Below the pieces are notes generated by a model. The model saw nothing but the letters and a program-made list of their open reading frames with translations. It was not told the DNA's origin and searched no databases. From CAMCXE01 sp036520615 (GTDB lineage: Bacteria; Pseudomonadota; Gammaproteobacteria; Pseudomonadales; Cellvibrionaceae): a stretch of DNA of 64,000 nucleotides. The stretch's first letter is position 1, and each line of letters starts with the position of its first letter. Made by a program: the position numbers and the translations under genes. Shown here in pieces: positions 18,564 to 26,130 of the stretch. The stretch spans positions 1 through 64,000 of the forward strand of contig DATDJI010000082.1 in NCBI GenBank assembly GCA_036520615.1, written 5' to 3'.

Positions 18564-19186
18564 TAGCCGCCCCAGCTGGATCGTGACGTGGATTTCGTAC
18601 TGCTGCCCCAGCCGCTGGCAGCCGCTGCTTTAGAACCAAATCCGCCGCGCTCAATGGTTTTGGTTACGCGCGGTTGTGGACGGAACGCATCAGAGTTGGT
18701 GCGAACCTGGCGGTTGCGGTAATCACCATAAGAATTGCCGTCTACCGTAGTCCAGCGATTGTAATAGGGTGAGGAATTAATCGAAGAAGTAAACATAGGC
18801 GCAGTACTGTAACGACGGTTATCATCGAGCATACGGGCTAACATAAAGCCCGCCATTGCAGGCATAAACCAGCTAGTGCCGTCGGAGCTGCGATGCGACG
18901 TACAGCGATCGGGGCCAAAATCTACGATGCAGTCATCCACGGTTTTATATCGCGGTGCAGTATCTTCAGCTTTTTTTAGCGCTTCATTAAATGCCATTTC
19001 GCATTGCGCAGTTAAATCTGGATAGGTGGTTTTACATTCCTCTAAATTTTTAAATATATCCGCCTCTTGTTCATTGGATCCGCACCCAGTAAACACAAGT
19101 GCTACACATAAAGCCAAGGGCTTAAGGGCAAATACACCTGATACCTTGCGCATGCGTAGAAGATTTATCGATCGACTCCTTTTCAT
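18563..19186 (-). CDS. yjfM: DUF1190 (YgiB/YjfM) exported lipoprotein
   Basis: A 207-aa protein of the YgiB/YjfM family, function unknown. Its N-terminal signal ends VFTGC with the probable lipid-bearing Cys35. Three conserved Cys follow (ECKTTYPD, QCEMAF, DCIVDFG with DRC), then a low-complexity tail rich in Ser, Arg, Gly and Tyr (RGGFGSKAAAASGWG). ATG at 19186 has GAGG six bases upstream. It always pairs with a YgiC/YjfC ATP-grasp protein, as here, suggesting it is the substrate or partner of that enzyme (inference). Confidence 0.86.
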   Translation of the reverse strand: MKRSRSINLLRMRKVSGVFALKPLALCVALVFTGCGSNEQEADIFKNLEECKTTYPDLTAQCEMAFNEALKKAEDTAPRYKTVDDCIVDFGPDRCTSHRSSDGTSWFMPAMAGFMLARMLDDNRRYSTAPMFTSSINSSPYYNRWTTVDGNSYGDYRNRQVRTNSDAFRPQPRVTKTIERGGFGSKAAAASGWGSSTKSTSRSSWGG

Positions 19187-19196
19187 CTGACACCTC

Positions 19197-19613
19197 TTAA
19201 TAGGTTAAGCAGGCGGCGTTAAGCACACCTACGGCGATAGAAGTGGCGCCAAGCATAAGTCCTGCTGATAACTCATTATCTTTTATGCGCTGCACAAGCT
19301 GTGGCATAAACACAAACCGTACGAGTGAAAATGCTATTAATTGCGCTATCAGAGCAATGACGCCCCAAAGTACAAAATCTAAGATATGAATTGAATTGCT
19401 AACTACACTACCTAGCGCTAATGCAAATCCAATTAAGGCACCGGCAAGCCCTGCTGCGGCGGCGATATTTTTTTCTTGCCTAACTAATTTCCATTCGTCG
19501 TGGGGTGTTATCGCCGCATAAATCCAGCTGAATAAAATTAACAATACAATGCTTCCGAAAAAATAACTGGCAAAATTAATAAGACCTTGCAGTGAGGTGT
19601 GAAGAAATTCCAT
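19197..19613 (-). CDS. yjfL: DUF350 (YjfL) inner-membrane protein
   Basis: A 138-aa integral membrane protein with four predicted hydrophobic segments (about residues 10-33, 48-69, 76-98 and 115-136), the usual DUF350/YjfL length and pattern. The conserved-looking loop EKNIAAAAGLAGALIGFALALG follows TM1 region and includes small residues. ATG at 19613 has GGAG five bases upstream. Function unknown; in this operon it is the only multi-span protein and would place the complex in the inner membrane. The 110-base gap to yjfK is one of two longer gaps in the operon. Confidence 0.86.
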   Translation of the reverse strand: MEFLHTSLQGLINFASYFFGSIVLLILFSWIYAAITPHDEWKLVRQEKNIAAAAGLAGALIGFALALGSVVSNSIHILDFVLWGVIALIAQLIAFSLVRFVFMPQLVQRIKDNELSAGLMLGATSIAVGVLNAACLTY

Positions 19614-19723
19614 ATGATCTCCAATTAGCTATTATAAAAAGGAAAAATACTCGCTTAGCCAGCTGCAATCCACGGAGCTGTAACTCGTGGGCGCGGCAAC
19701 GATTTTATTGGCAGTTTTAAAGA

Positions 19724-20365
19724 TTAATTAGCAGTGAAGTCAGCTGCGCTTAAATCAAACCCCGTGCAAATTACCAAATTGCGTTCAAGACTATTATCGC
19801 GCAAGACTTCCTCGCCAGCTAAGGTTAAGTATTCTGCAAGATTTTCATTCGCTTGTCGCTCATAAAGCATTAAAAATTGATCTGTTTCCGAAACAGAACC
19901 GTCTAAATGATAGGTCTTCTCTGTCATGGCGATGGGCGGGTTGTCGCTGCCAGCTGATTCCCAGCTGCGGACAAAGGTATGGCTATCTAATGTGTATTGA
20001 GGCAGGCTTATTTCGCTTTTTAATACAGTGTCCCAATCGTTGCCCACTGAGCGTGTTTCATAGAAGTACCACAACTTAACATCAGCCACATAATCATCTC
20101 CCTTGCCGCCGTTTTGTAGCACCTGAACAAATCCGTCATCGTCCGTATAAAAACGTAAAATCTGTGTTTGTGCGTCCAGGTCCACAACGCCCACCGCCTG
20201 AATTATTTGGTCGCAGGCGGCACCCTCAATAATTAAATCTTGCTGAATTAAACGCAATTTTAGCGGGTCGATTTTCAAGCTCCCGCCGAGGAATAGGCCA
20301 ATAACTTCAGGGGCCTTAGGCACTGCAGGTGTTTTATCTTTTTTTCCGAATAAGGAGCCGAACAT
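19724..20365 (-). CDS. yjfK: DUF2491 (YjfK) cytoplasmic protein
   Basis: A 213-aa soluble protein of the YjfK family. MFGSLFGKKDK at the N-terminus, then a beta-rich domain with RFYTDDDGFVQVLQNGGKG (about 68-86) and VKLWYFYET, and a C-terminal TFVRSWES and EKTYHLDGS. No signal peptide or membrane helix. Function unknown, but the family is confined to operons of this type. Preceded by a 113-base gap after yjfJ. Confidence 0.85.
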   Translation of the reverse strand: MFGSLFGKKDKTPAVPKAPEVIGLFLGGSLKIDPLKLRLIQQDLIIEGAACDQIIQAVGVVDLDAQTQILRFYTDDDGFVQVLQNGGKGDDYVADVKLWYFYETRSVGNDWDTVLKSEISLPQYTLDSHTFVRSWESAGSDNPPIAMTEKTYHLDGSVSETDQFLMLYERQANENLAEYLTLAGEEVLRDNSLERNLVICTGFDLSAADFTAN

Positions 20366-20478
20366 ATAGCCTAATCTCCGTTAAAGTAGGTGCTCAAAGG
20401 CAGACGAGTCGAAGCCTAAGCAATACACGGTATTTTTACCGCGCACTGCCTAGGCTTAAAAATTAATAGTTTTTAAGA

Positions 20479-21165
20479 TTACTGCTTGCCTAAAATACGC
20501 GCCAGCTCGTCATCTGCCGATGTTGAAGGCCCGCTAATACCCGCATCTCGCAATCTCTTTTGTAGGTCGTCGCCACTTTCGTCTGAAGCTAATTCTGCCG
20601 CAGCTTCAAACTCAGCTTGGCGAAGTTTTTGTTTTTCTTGAATACGCGAGAGCGACTCGGTTGCCGTTTTCATTTTATTATTCGCGCCGAGATGGCGAGA
20701 TGACACCGATACCTGAGCTTTTTGTACAGACTCCGTTGCCTTTACCATATCAACCTGTTGCTCCATACGCTGTAAGTTGTTTTTCGCAACGCTGATATTT
20801 TTACGCAATGTAGTTTCAGATTGTATAAATTGACTGACGAGTTGTTGCTCAGATTCTAGCTGTGCACGCAGTTCAACCACCTTTTTAGCGCAATCCAATG
20901 CCAGTGCTTGATCGCCTTTGTTGGCGGCGTTGCGAGCATGGGCTTCATATTCTGCTACCGAGCTGTTAAGGCCTGCTAATTTTTGGTCGGCAAGTTTTCG
21001 CTTGGCCATAATTTGCGTCAGCGCGTGATCAGAATTGCGTAGCTCCTCTTTAGCTTCGCGAATTTCTTGATCTAAAATGCGTAGCGCTTGGCTATCTGCT
21101 ACTGTTTCGGCCACTTCAGTTACGCCACCTTTTACTGCGGTAATTAATTTTTTCCAAACACTCAT
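20479..21165 (-). CDS. yjfJ: PspA/IM30 (ESCRT-III-like) family protein YjfJ
   Basis: A 228-aa, almost wholly helical coiled-coil protein of the PspA/Vipp1 family, which polymerises on membranes and protects them under stress. SVWKKLITAVKGG at the N-terminus is the amphipathic helix that binds membrane; long Glu/Lys/Gln-rich helices follow (residues 25-190). It lacks the PspF-regulated context (no pspBC or pspF nearby). In this operon it probably acts with the DUF350 protein and ATP-grasp enzyme on the membrane (inference). ATG at 21165 with GGAG eight bases upstream. Confidence 0.88.
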   Translation of the reverse strand: MSVWKKLITAVKGGVTEVAETVADSQALRILDQEIREAKEELRNSDHALTQIMAKRKLADQKLAGLNSSVAEYEAHARNAANKGDQALALDCAKKVVELRAQLESEQQLVSQFIQSETTLRKNISVAKNNLQRMEQQVDMVKATESVQKAQVSVSSRHLGANNKMKTATESLSRIQEKQKLRQAEFEAAAELASDESGDDLQKRLRDAGISGPSTSADDELARILGKQ

Positions 21166-21179
21166 TGCTCTATCTCCAA

Positions 21180-21569
21180 TTAATTAATGAATTGCTCATA
21201 CGCATCTAAAAAACCTGAAACATTGCTAAATAATGTTTCAACTTCCACTAACAAACTGGCCTCATCGGTGGATGATGAAATGGAACCAAAGGCCGTGTAA
21301 TAGGTTTCGTTATCGATTTGGGTAATGCCCACGCAAGTTAAAGGAAACAATTGGTGGGTCTTTAAAATTTCCTCGTTCAGAGCAGCGGTATCGCGCACTT
21401 GGTTTTTGCTAAAAAGAATTGACTGAGTAATGATTTGTTTGCCGCTCACTGCCACAAAAGCATCAAGTCCATCTTCATTCGTCAGGCGGATGCAATCGGG
21501 TTCAAGGCTGATAGCCCAATTATCATTTTTAGCTAATAGTGTACTTAGCTGCGCAAGGTTCCAGGTCAT
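21180..21569 (-). CDS. yjfI: DUF2170 (YjfI) protein
   Basis: A 129-aa soluble protein, first gene of the yjfIJKLMC operon. The ATG at 21569 has GGAG seven bases upstream and was preferred to a GTG 33 bases earlier. Sequence such as CIRLTNEDGLDAFVAVSGKQ and FPLTCVGITQIDNETYY is typical of DUF2170. Function unknown. It ends 14 bases before yjfJ. The upstream region of about 150 bases is shared with a divergent small gene and contains two inverted repeats, plausible operators. Confidence 0.85.
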   Translation of the reverse strand: MTWNLAQLSTLLAKNDNWAISLEPDCIRLTNEDGLDAFVAVSGKQIITQSILFSKNQVRDTAALNEEILKTHQLFPLTCVGITQIDNETYYTAFGSISSSTDEASLLVEVETLFSNVSGFLDAYEQFIN

Positions 21570-21636
21570 AGATAAGCTCCAGTTGATATTCCTGCTCGAC
21601 ACAGGCGGGTTTAGGGTGAATAATAGCTGAAATATA

Positions 21637-21703
21637 ATATCTGTAAAGATATTTTTTTATCTTTTTGGTAAATATTTTTAACTATTGTAAATAATAATTT
21701 ACA
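21637..21703. promoter_or_regulatory. Two palindromes in the divergent yjfI / DUF6471 promoter region
   Basis: TGTAAAT (21686-21692) and ATTTACA (21697-21703) are a perfect 7-bp inverted repeat with a 4-base spacer. ATATC (21637-21641) and GATAT (21648-21652) form a second, shorter dyad. Both lie in the AT-rich region between two divergent transcripts, where a repressor or activator would act. The bound protein is unknown. Confidence 0.5.
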
Positions 21704-21716
21704 TTCGGGTGTTTAA

Positions 21717-21989
21717 GTGTCTAAACGAGTCCTATCAAATACGCAGTGGCGAGATCTGGTCTCTCGTCTGCTCAAGTCCGAGATGTCCAAGCGAAAGCTT
21801 AAGTACGAAGACTTAAGCCGAGCCTTGGCCGAAGAAGGTGTTATACAAACTGCTGACAATCTTCGCAACAAAATTAACCGCGGCATCTTAGGTGCGGATC
21901 TGTTAGTGCAATTATTGGTAGTGTTAAATGTTAAGAGCTTAGAGCGGCAGACAGTGATGGAAATTATCGAGGACTTGAAAGGAGGGTAG
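21717..21989 (+). CDS. Small DUF6471-like protein, possible HTH regulator
   Basis: A 90-aa protein starting at GTG 21717 (weak RBS GGGTG). The sequence reads as several short helices with WRDLVSRLLKSEMSKRKLKYEDLSRAL (written in part) and NLRNKINRG, resembling the DUF6471 domain and a lambda-repressor-like helix-turn-helix (EDLSRALAEEG, NLRNKINRGILGADLLVQLL). It is divergent from the yjf operon with palindromes between, so it may be the operon's regulator. That role is inferred from position. Confidence 0.65.
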   Translation: MSKRVLSNTQWRDLVSRLLKSEMSKRKLKYEDLSRALAEEGVIQTADNLRNKINRGILGADLLVQLLVVLNVKSLERQTVMEIIEDLKGG

Positions 21990-22110
21990 GTGTTGTGCGC
22001 TGAGTTTTAAATCTGTGGCTTAAATTCGAGGGAGTTCACAAGCGGCGGGTAAATTTATTAGGGAGTTATCAACCGAAATTTTCTATGCTGACAATCAATT
22101 TCATATGCCA

Positions 22111-22140
22111 TTTATAAAAAAGAAGGGCTTTATTAAGCCC
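22111..22140 (-). terminator. Probable intrinsic terminator of the PEP-CTERM-like gene
   Basis: Reading the minus strand, GGGCTT-aata-AAGCCC (22140 to 22125) is followed by a T-rich run (TTCTTTTTTAT, 22124 to 22111). It sits about 125 bases past the stop of the 22265-22951 gene, between convergent genes. Confidence 0.55.
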
Positions 22141-22264
22141 CCCATGTGTTTAATGTGAATGCTTTTGAAGTTGGTCTAAGGGATAAATTGAAAAGCATTT
22201 AAGTCGAAAAGTAGCTAATTATGGCAGCTCGCATCTGCCTTTAAAATATTTAGATCAAGTAGAC

Positions 22265-22951
22265 TTATTTTTTGCGCACCGATAAAAAGCCAAATACCGC
22301 TAGTCCTGCAAGCATTAACGCTGCATTCGCAGGAGCGGGTACGGCGCTAATGGCAACGGTGAGCGCACCTAAATTATTATTCCAGCCATAGCCATCGGCA
22401 GTACCGAGATAAAGGCGAGTGGCATTTAACGGAATTAAAAATTGTTGTACATCACCGATGCCTGTCCCTGTTAATCCATCGCCGATAAAAAAGGGTTGTT
22501 TAAGTTGTGCGGAGAAGCTACTGAATTGTGTGGTTAATTCTCGGTAATTAAGTAATGTGGGCGCAGCAGAAGTATTCGGTTGTGAATCATCTAAAAACAC
22601 GCCGCTTAAACTAAGAAATGGTAGCGATGAGGCGGCGATACCATTTTCAACCCCGTACGTGTGTGCAACTACCCAGCCGGAAGTATCTCCGTCTGAGCCA
22701 AATTGCTGGCCACCGCCGTTGTCGGTTACGCCAAATGCACTAAACGTTAAATAGTGCGCACCACTAAATTGAGATAAATCTATCAATATTGGTGTTTGGG
22801 CCGGAGCAGTATCTTCAGAGCTCACAGCGCCATCGCCCATACCGGCAAGCCATGGGTTAGCGGTTCCCGGCACGCTAACCGTTATAGCTTGGGCGTCGGT
22901 GCCGACTGTGCCAGATAAAATTAGGCCTAGGGTTAAGACAAAATATTTCAT
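22265..22951 (-). CDS. Secreted PEP-CTERM-like protein (variant VPAPA sorting signal)
   Basis: A 228-aa exported protein with a signal peptide (about residues 1-21, DAQA|I) and a C-terminal tripartite tail at 204-228: VPAPA, a hydrophobic helix (ALMLAGLAVFGFLSV) and RKK. This is the layout of PEP-CTERM exosortase substrates with Ala replacing the usual Glu. The body is beta-rich, with GDGLTGTG and NATRLYLGTADGYGWNNN (residues about 157-195), a pattern found in other PEP-CTERM proteins. No exosortase or EPS cluster lies in the window. Function unknown, likely exopolysaccharide-associated. A GAGG ten bases upstream of ATG 22951. Confidence 0.75.
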   Translation of the reverse strand: MKYFVLTLGLILSGTVGTDAQAITVSVPGTANPWLAGMGDGAVSSEDTAPAQTPILIDLSQFSGAHYLTFSAFGVTDNGGGQQFGSDGDTSGWVVAHTYGVENGIAASSLPFLSLSGVFLDDSQPNTSAAPTLLNYRELTTQFSSFSAQLKQPFFIGDGLTGTGIGDVQQFLIPLNATRLYLGTADGYGWNNNLGALTVAISAVPAPANAALMLAGLAVFGFLSVRKK

Positions 22952-23229
22952 TGGGAGGTACCCTCGGGGCGGTTACATTTTGACCAATGTAGTCGCCTTC
23001 GATGATTCTAGCAATGCCGTCTGTCGCAATAGATTATTGATGAGCGGTACAACAATGGATGTCAGGAGTAGCAGTTCACGTAATGGCAGAGCAATTCGGC
23101 ATATTTTTGCATGAACGTGGCGGCCATTTTTTAAGTCATTTAAAAATTAAACCTTAAATCTAACCAACAAGGCAATATTTACATAGGTCTTGCATTGCTG
23201 CAATTCTGTGCCAGTAAAGCCAAAATAAC

Positions 23230-23496
23230 TTATGGCTGCGGTTTATGAGGTCTATTTTTGTCGATAATAGCCACCGCAATAAGGCTATATACAAATAACC
23301 TTATCAAATAATAAGTGGGAGTGTCTTCCTGCATATTGAAAAATAAATACAATGATGCCCGGTTGGCGCTCTCAATTAAAAATGACATGGCAAAAAAGAA
23401 GAAAAACCGATCTTTAGTGGTTTTCCAAAAGCGCAGAAAAAAAAACCCAATAACAAAATAAAAGGTTGCAGTTCCGCCTAATAAAAATTCACGCAT
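23230..23496 (-). CDS. DUF5985-like small membrane protein (second copy)
   Basis: An 88-aa protein with three hydrophobic helices (about 5-23, 31-50 and 62-80) and an aromatic-rich loop WKTTKDRFFFFFAMSFLIE. It matches the DUF5985 pattern, in which a basic motif before TM2 (here KDRFFFFFAMSF) is shared with the preceding gene's SRYRLLLWAGICF. Third gene of a three-gene operon, 11 bases after the second. Function unknown. Confidence 0.72.
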   Translation of the reverse strand: MREFLLGGTATFYFVIGFFFLRFWKTTKDRFFFFFAMSFLIESANRASLYLFFNMQEDTPTYYLIRLFVYSLIAVAIIDKNRPHKPQP

Positions 23497-23507
23497 GATT
23501 AGCCTCG

Positions 23508-23762
23508 TTATTCATCGAATATAAGTCCGTAAATAAGGAAGAGTAGTGCAATAAGGGTAATCATATGTCGCCATACAACTAAATCTATCTGCGGAAAAAT
23601 AAGCTTATCGGCTACCAGCAACATATTGTTAATCGTAATGCCGCAAAAGCATATGCCAGCCCAGAGTAATAAACGGTATCGACTCTGTTTATAACTGCGC
23701 AAAAGCATCAGAGTGCATACAAATGATGTCAATGCACACAGTGAATATACAATGCCTGCCAT
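23508..23762 (-). CDS. DUF5985-like small membrane protein (first copy)
   Basis: An 84-aa protein with three hydrophobic helices (about 3-20, 31-51 and 62-81). Short and Cys-containing (SLCALTSFVCTL; GICFCG). It is paralogous in layout to the following gene, so the two may form a heteromeric membrane complex. Its ATG overlaps the stop of the upstream gene (TGATG at 23760-23764), so translation is coupled. Function unknown. Confidence 0.72.
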   Translation of the reverse strand: MAGIVYSLCALTSFVCTLMLLRSYKQSRYRLLLWAGICFCGITINNMLLVADKLIFPQIDLVVWRHMITLIALLFLIYGLIFDE

Positions 23763-24145
23763 CAGTCTTCCTTTTTAAATTTAAAGGCATTAGCGAATTG
23801 GCGCAGTCGCTTATGTGGGTCGCTTTTGGTATGAATCATATTCGTGACTTCTATTAAATGGCTTGCATAATAAGCCGCTAATTGTGTAATTTTTTGACTG
23901 AGTTCCCCGTTAGGGGAAAAAGAAAATCCTTGATCGGGAATATACGTACAAATATTGGCTAAGCATAAATCGTGCAAAATTCCTGTTGCTTTGTCTTCGC
24001 TCATGTAGAGCCGATTAGCGATTACGGCCTCATGCCAAATTGCTTTTACATCTTCGCGCAAAAGTAGCATGGCCTCCAAATGTGGAATGGATTCGATTGA
24101 CGAGATGAAGCGACGTAGTTCATCGGATAAAACTGGATTATTCAT
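23762..24145 (-). CDS. Soluble wHTH-like protein heading the DUF5985 operon
   Basis: A 127-aa helical protein without signal or membrane segment. The first part (residues 20-70; MLLLREDVKAIWHE, VIANRLYMSEDKATGILHDLC, NICTYIPDQGFSFSP) reads like a winged helix, with a recognition-helix-like segment and a beta wing. It is translationally coupled to two DUF5985-like membrane proteins. A regulator or partner of those proteins is a reasonable inference; I do not recognise the family. Confidence 0.62.
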   Translation of the reverse strand: MNNPVLSDELRRFISSIESIPHLEAMLLLREDVKAIWHEAVIANRLYMSEDKATGILHDLCLANICTYIPDQGFSFSPNGELSQKITQLAAYYASHLIEVTNMIHTKSDPHKRLRQFANAFKFKKED

Positions 24146-24613
24146 GCTCTACAAATGTGATGGGCGATGGAAAAGAGGCATATGCTAGCACTGAGTATTT
24201 AGTCGTGTTATTTCGCATGAATGCTAACCTTCTTATGGGCTTTTATTTAAAAGATATGCCGTAAATGTGGCTGGTATTCTCCTAAATTCTATTGAATAAT
24301 ATGTATTCGCAGAAGAACAATTGCTAAGAATAAACTCTGTAATCCAATATATTTATAAGACCTTCTGCGTATTATTATGGAAGGTTAACTCATATGTGTA
24401 GAATTTTGAACCCCGAACGGCCAAATAAGTTATAAGTACTTACTTTTGGCGCGTTATTTAGCGTCAGTGGAGTAGATTTTCCTATTAATTAAAGGGATAT
24501 TTCTCCACCTAATCTTCGCTGAGCAAAGGGTGTACTATTTAAAATAGTCTAATTTTCCGCACTGTTTACACGAGTATTTTGGGTTTTATTAAGCCAAAAA
24601 ATATAAAAATTAG
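24146..24613. other. Intergenic region between fecR and the DUF5985 operon, with a 15-bp palindrome
   Basis: 468 AT-rich bases. They should hold the end of the receptor-fecI-fecR transcript and the promoter of the 23230-24145 operon (both minus). A perfect 15-bp palindrome, ACTATTT-A-AAATAGT, lies at 24534-24548, about 66 bases downstream of the fecR stop. No gene or clear terminator was seen. Confidence 0.5.
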
Positions 24614-25618
24614 TTAATCTTGTGGAATTAATAGTACTTCATGCCGGTTCGGGGCAAATTGGGCTTTTAAATTAAGCGGCTGGCATAAAGCGTTAAGCGT
24701 GGCTTCAAGCTCGCCTAATTGAATTACTGCGGTAATATCGCGCTCTCCGATGGCCTTATTAGGAAGCGCGATTTTTACTGCGAAATAACGATTTAACTCT
24801 TCTATTACCAAAGCCAATTTTTGTTTTTGGTAAACCAATTGTTTATCGCGCCAGGCAAGAGCAGATTTTGCATTTATCGCATGCGGATGGTTGCCATTGT
24901 AAGCCTGTTGTAAAGAAAGCTGCTCGTTCGCATGAAGCTCAACTATTGGGGAGAATTCCCGCGTAGATTTAGGTGTTTTACCCAACGCAACTCGACCTTC
25001 TAAAACAATAACAATTGCATCTTTAGCTTGCTGATGCACAGCAAAATGAGTTCCCAGCACGCGTACAGTGCCAGAGTTGGTCAAGACATCAAATGGGCGC
25101 TGTGCGTTGGGGTGCACGTCAAAATAGACCTCGCCTCGCTGTAATCTGGCAAGTCGATGGTCGTCCGAATATTCCACATCTAATTCGCTGTTGGTATTAA
25201 GTAATAATTGTGTGCCGTCCTCCAGTGTAATTTGCCGCTGCTCACCAATGGCGCTGACCAAATGGTAGTGCGTAGGTGATGGAGCTAAGGTGATAAATCC
25301 TATGGTGAAGATAACAAACAAAGCACAACAGGCAATTGCCCAATTACCATAAGCAAATTGGCGAGTGGATTTATGGAATTTGCGTGGTAGTGCAGCTGAT
25401 TCCTGCGTATGAACTGAAGCTGTAGCGTCGGTTAGTTTCTCCACTATGTCGGCTTGTTGCCATAAATTCTCTGCCCGTAAATAAGCTGACTGGTGTGCAG
25501 TGGATTTATGTAACCAGTCGAAAAATGCCTGTTCTTGAGCGGCAGATACCTGGCCTGAATTTAATTTTACTAACCATTCAAGCGCCTGGTCATCTAATTC
25601 AGAAAATGTGTCATTCAT
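24614..25618 (-). CDS. FecR-type anti-sigma/sigma-activator membrane protein
   Basis: A 334-aa single-span regulator that senses the TonB-dependent receptor and controls the cognate ECF sigma factor. Residues 1-55 are the DUF4880 sigma-binding region (QALEWLVKLNSGQ, FFDWLHKSTAHQSAYLRAENLW), about 92-113 the membrane span, then the periplasmic FecR domain (LEDGTQLLLNTNSELDVEY, LQRGEVYFDVHP, RPFDVLTNSGTVRVLGTHF) and a C-terminal STN-like region. The ATG overlaps the fecI stop. Substrate of the receptor is unknown. Confidence 0.9.
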   Translation of the reverse strand: MNDTFSELDDQALEWLVKLNSGQVSAAQEQAFFDWLHKSTAHQSAYLRAENLWQQADIVEKLTDATASVHTQESAALPRKFHKSTRQFAYGNWAIACCALFVIFTIGFITLAPSPTHYHLVSAIGEQRQITLEDGTQLLLNTNSELDVEYSDDHRLARLQRGEVYFDVHPNAQRPFDVLTNSGTVRVLGTHFAVHQQAKDAIVIVLEGRVALGKTPKSTREFSPIVELHANEQLSLQQAYNGNHPHAINAKSALAWRDKQLVYQKQKLALVIEELNRYFAVKIALPNKAIGERDITAVIQLGELEATLNALCQPLNLKAQFAPNRHEVLLIPQD

Positions 25619-26130
25619 TATTCACAGCCCTCGTGCAAGTGCTCACGCAGGCATTTCAATACTTTTATAATATGCTTTTCCACTGTGCTTTCGGCAATAT
25701 TTAATTGTTCGCTAATTTCCTTGTAGGTTTTATTCTGTATACGGCTGAGCAAAAAAGTGCGGCGATATTTTTCCGGCATTTGATTAAGCGCTGCCTGCAA
25801 GCGAGATAGCTCGTGCTGCGCTAATAAGTGCCGTTCCGGCGAGATATCGTGGCCGGCTTCGGAATCATGAGCTTCTTCGAGTAATATGGGTTGTGGATAG
25901 TGGCGATGTTTGCGCAAGCGATTGAGCGCTAAGTTGCTCGCAGTTTTATATAAATAAGCCTTGGGGTTTTCTAGTTGTTCAATATTATTCGCGCGTAAAA
26001 TATTGTGAAATGCATCTTGTACTATGTCTTCTGCATCCTGCGGGGCGCGTCGGAATTTGGCCGCAATTTGTGCGCGGACATCGGCGTAATACAGTTGAAA
26101 TAATAAGGCTAATGGGTTTGCTTCGCGCAT
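25618..26130 (-). CDS. FecI-type ECF sigma factor
   Basis: A 170-aa ECF sigma-70 family factor. Region 2 includes QDAEDIVQDAFHNIL (about 27-41) and AYLYKTASNLALNRLRK; region 4 has MPEKYRRTFLLSRIQNKTYKEIS and IAESTVEKHIIKVLK helix-turn-helix (about 119-158). It directs transcription of surface-signalled uptake genes. It starts at ATG 26130, sharing one base with the receptor's stop, and is followed by fecR with another one-base overlap. The order receptor-sigma-anti-sigma is the reverse of the usual fecI-fecR-receptor order. Confidence 0.92.
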   Translation of the reverse strand: MREANPLALLFQLYYADVRAQIAAKFRRAPQDAEDIVQDAFHNILRANNIEQLENPKAYLYKTASNLALNRLRKHRHYPQPILLEEAHDSEAGHDISPERHLLAQHELSRLQAALNQMPEKYRRTFLLSRIQNKTYKEISEQLNIAESTVEKHIIKVLKCLREHLHEGCE

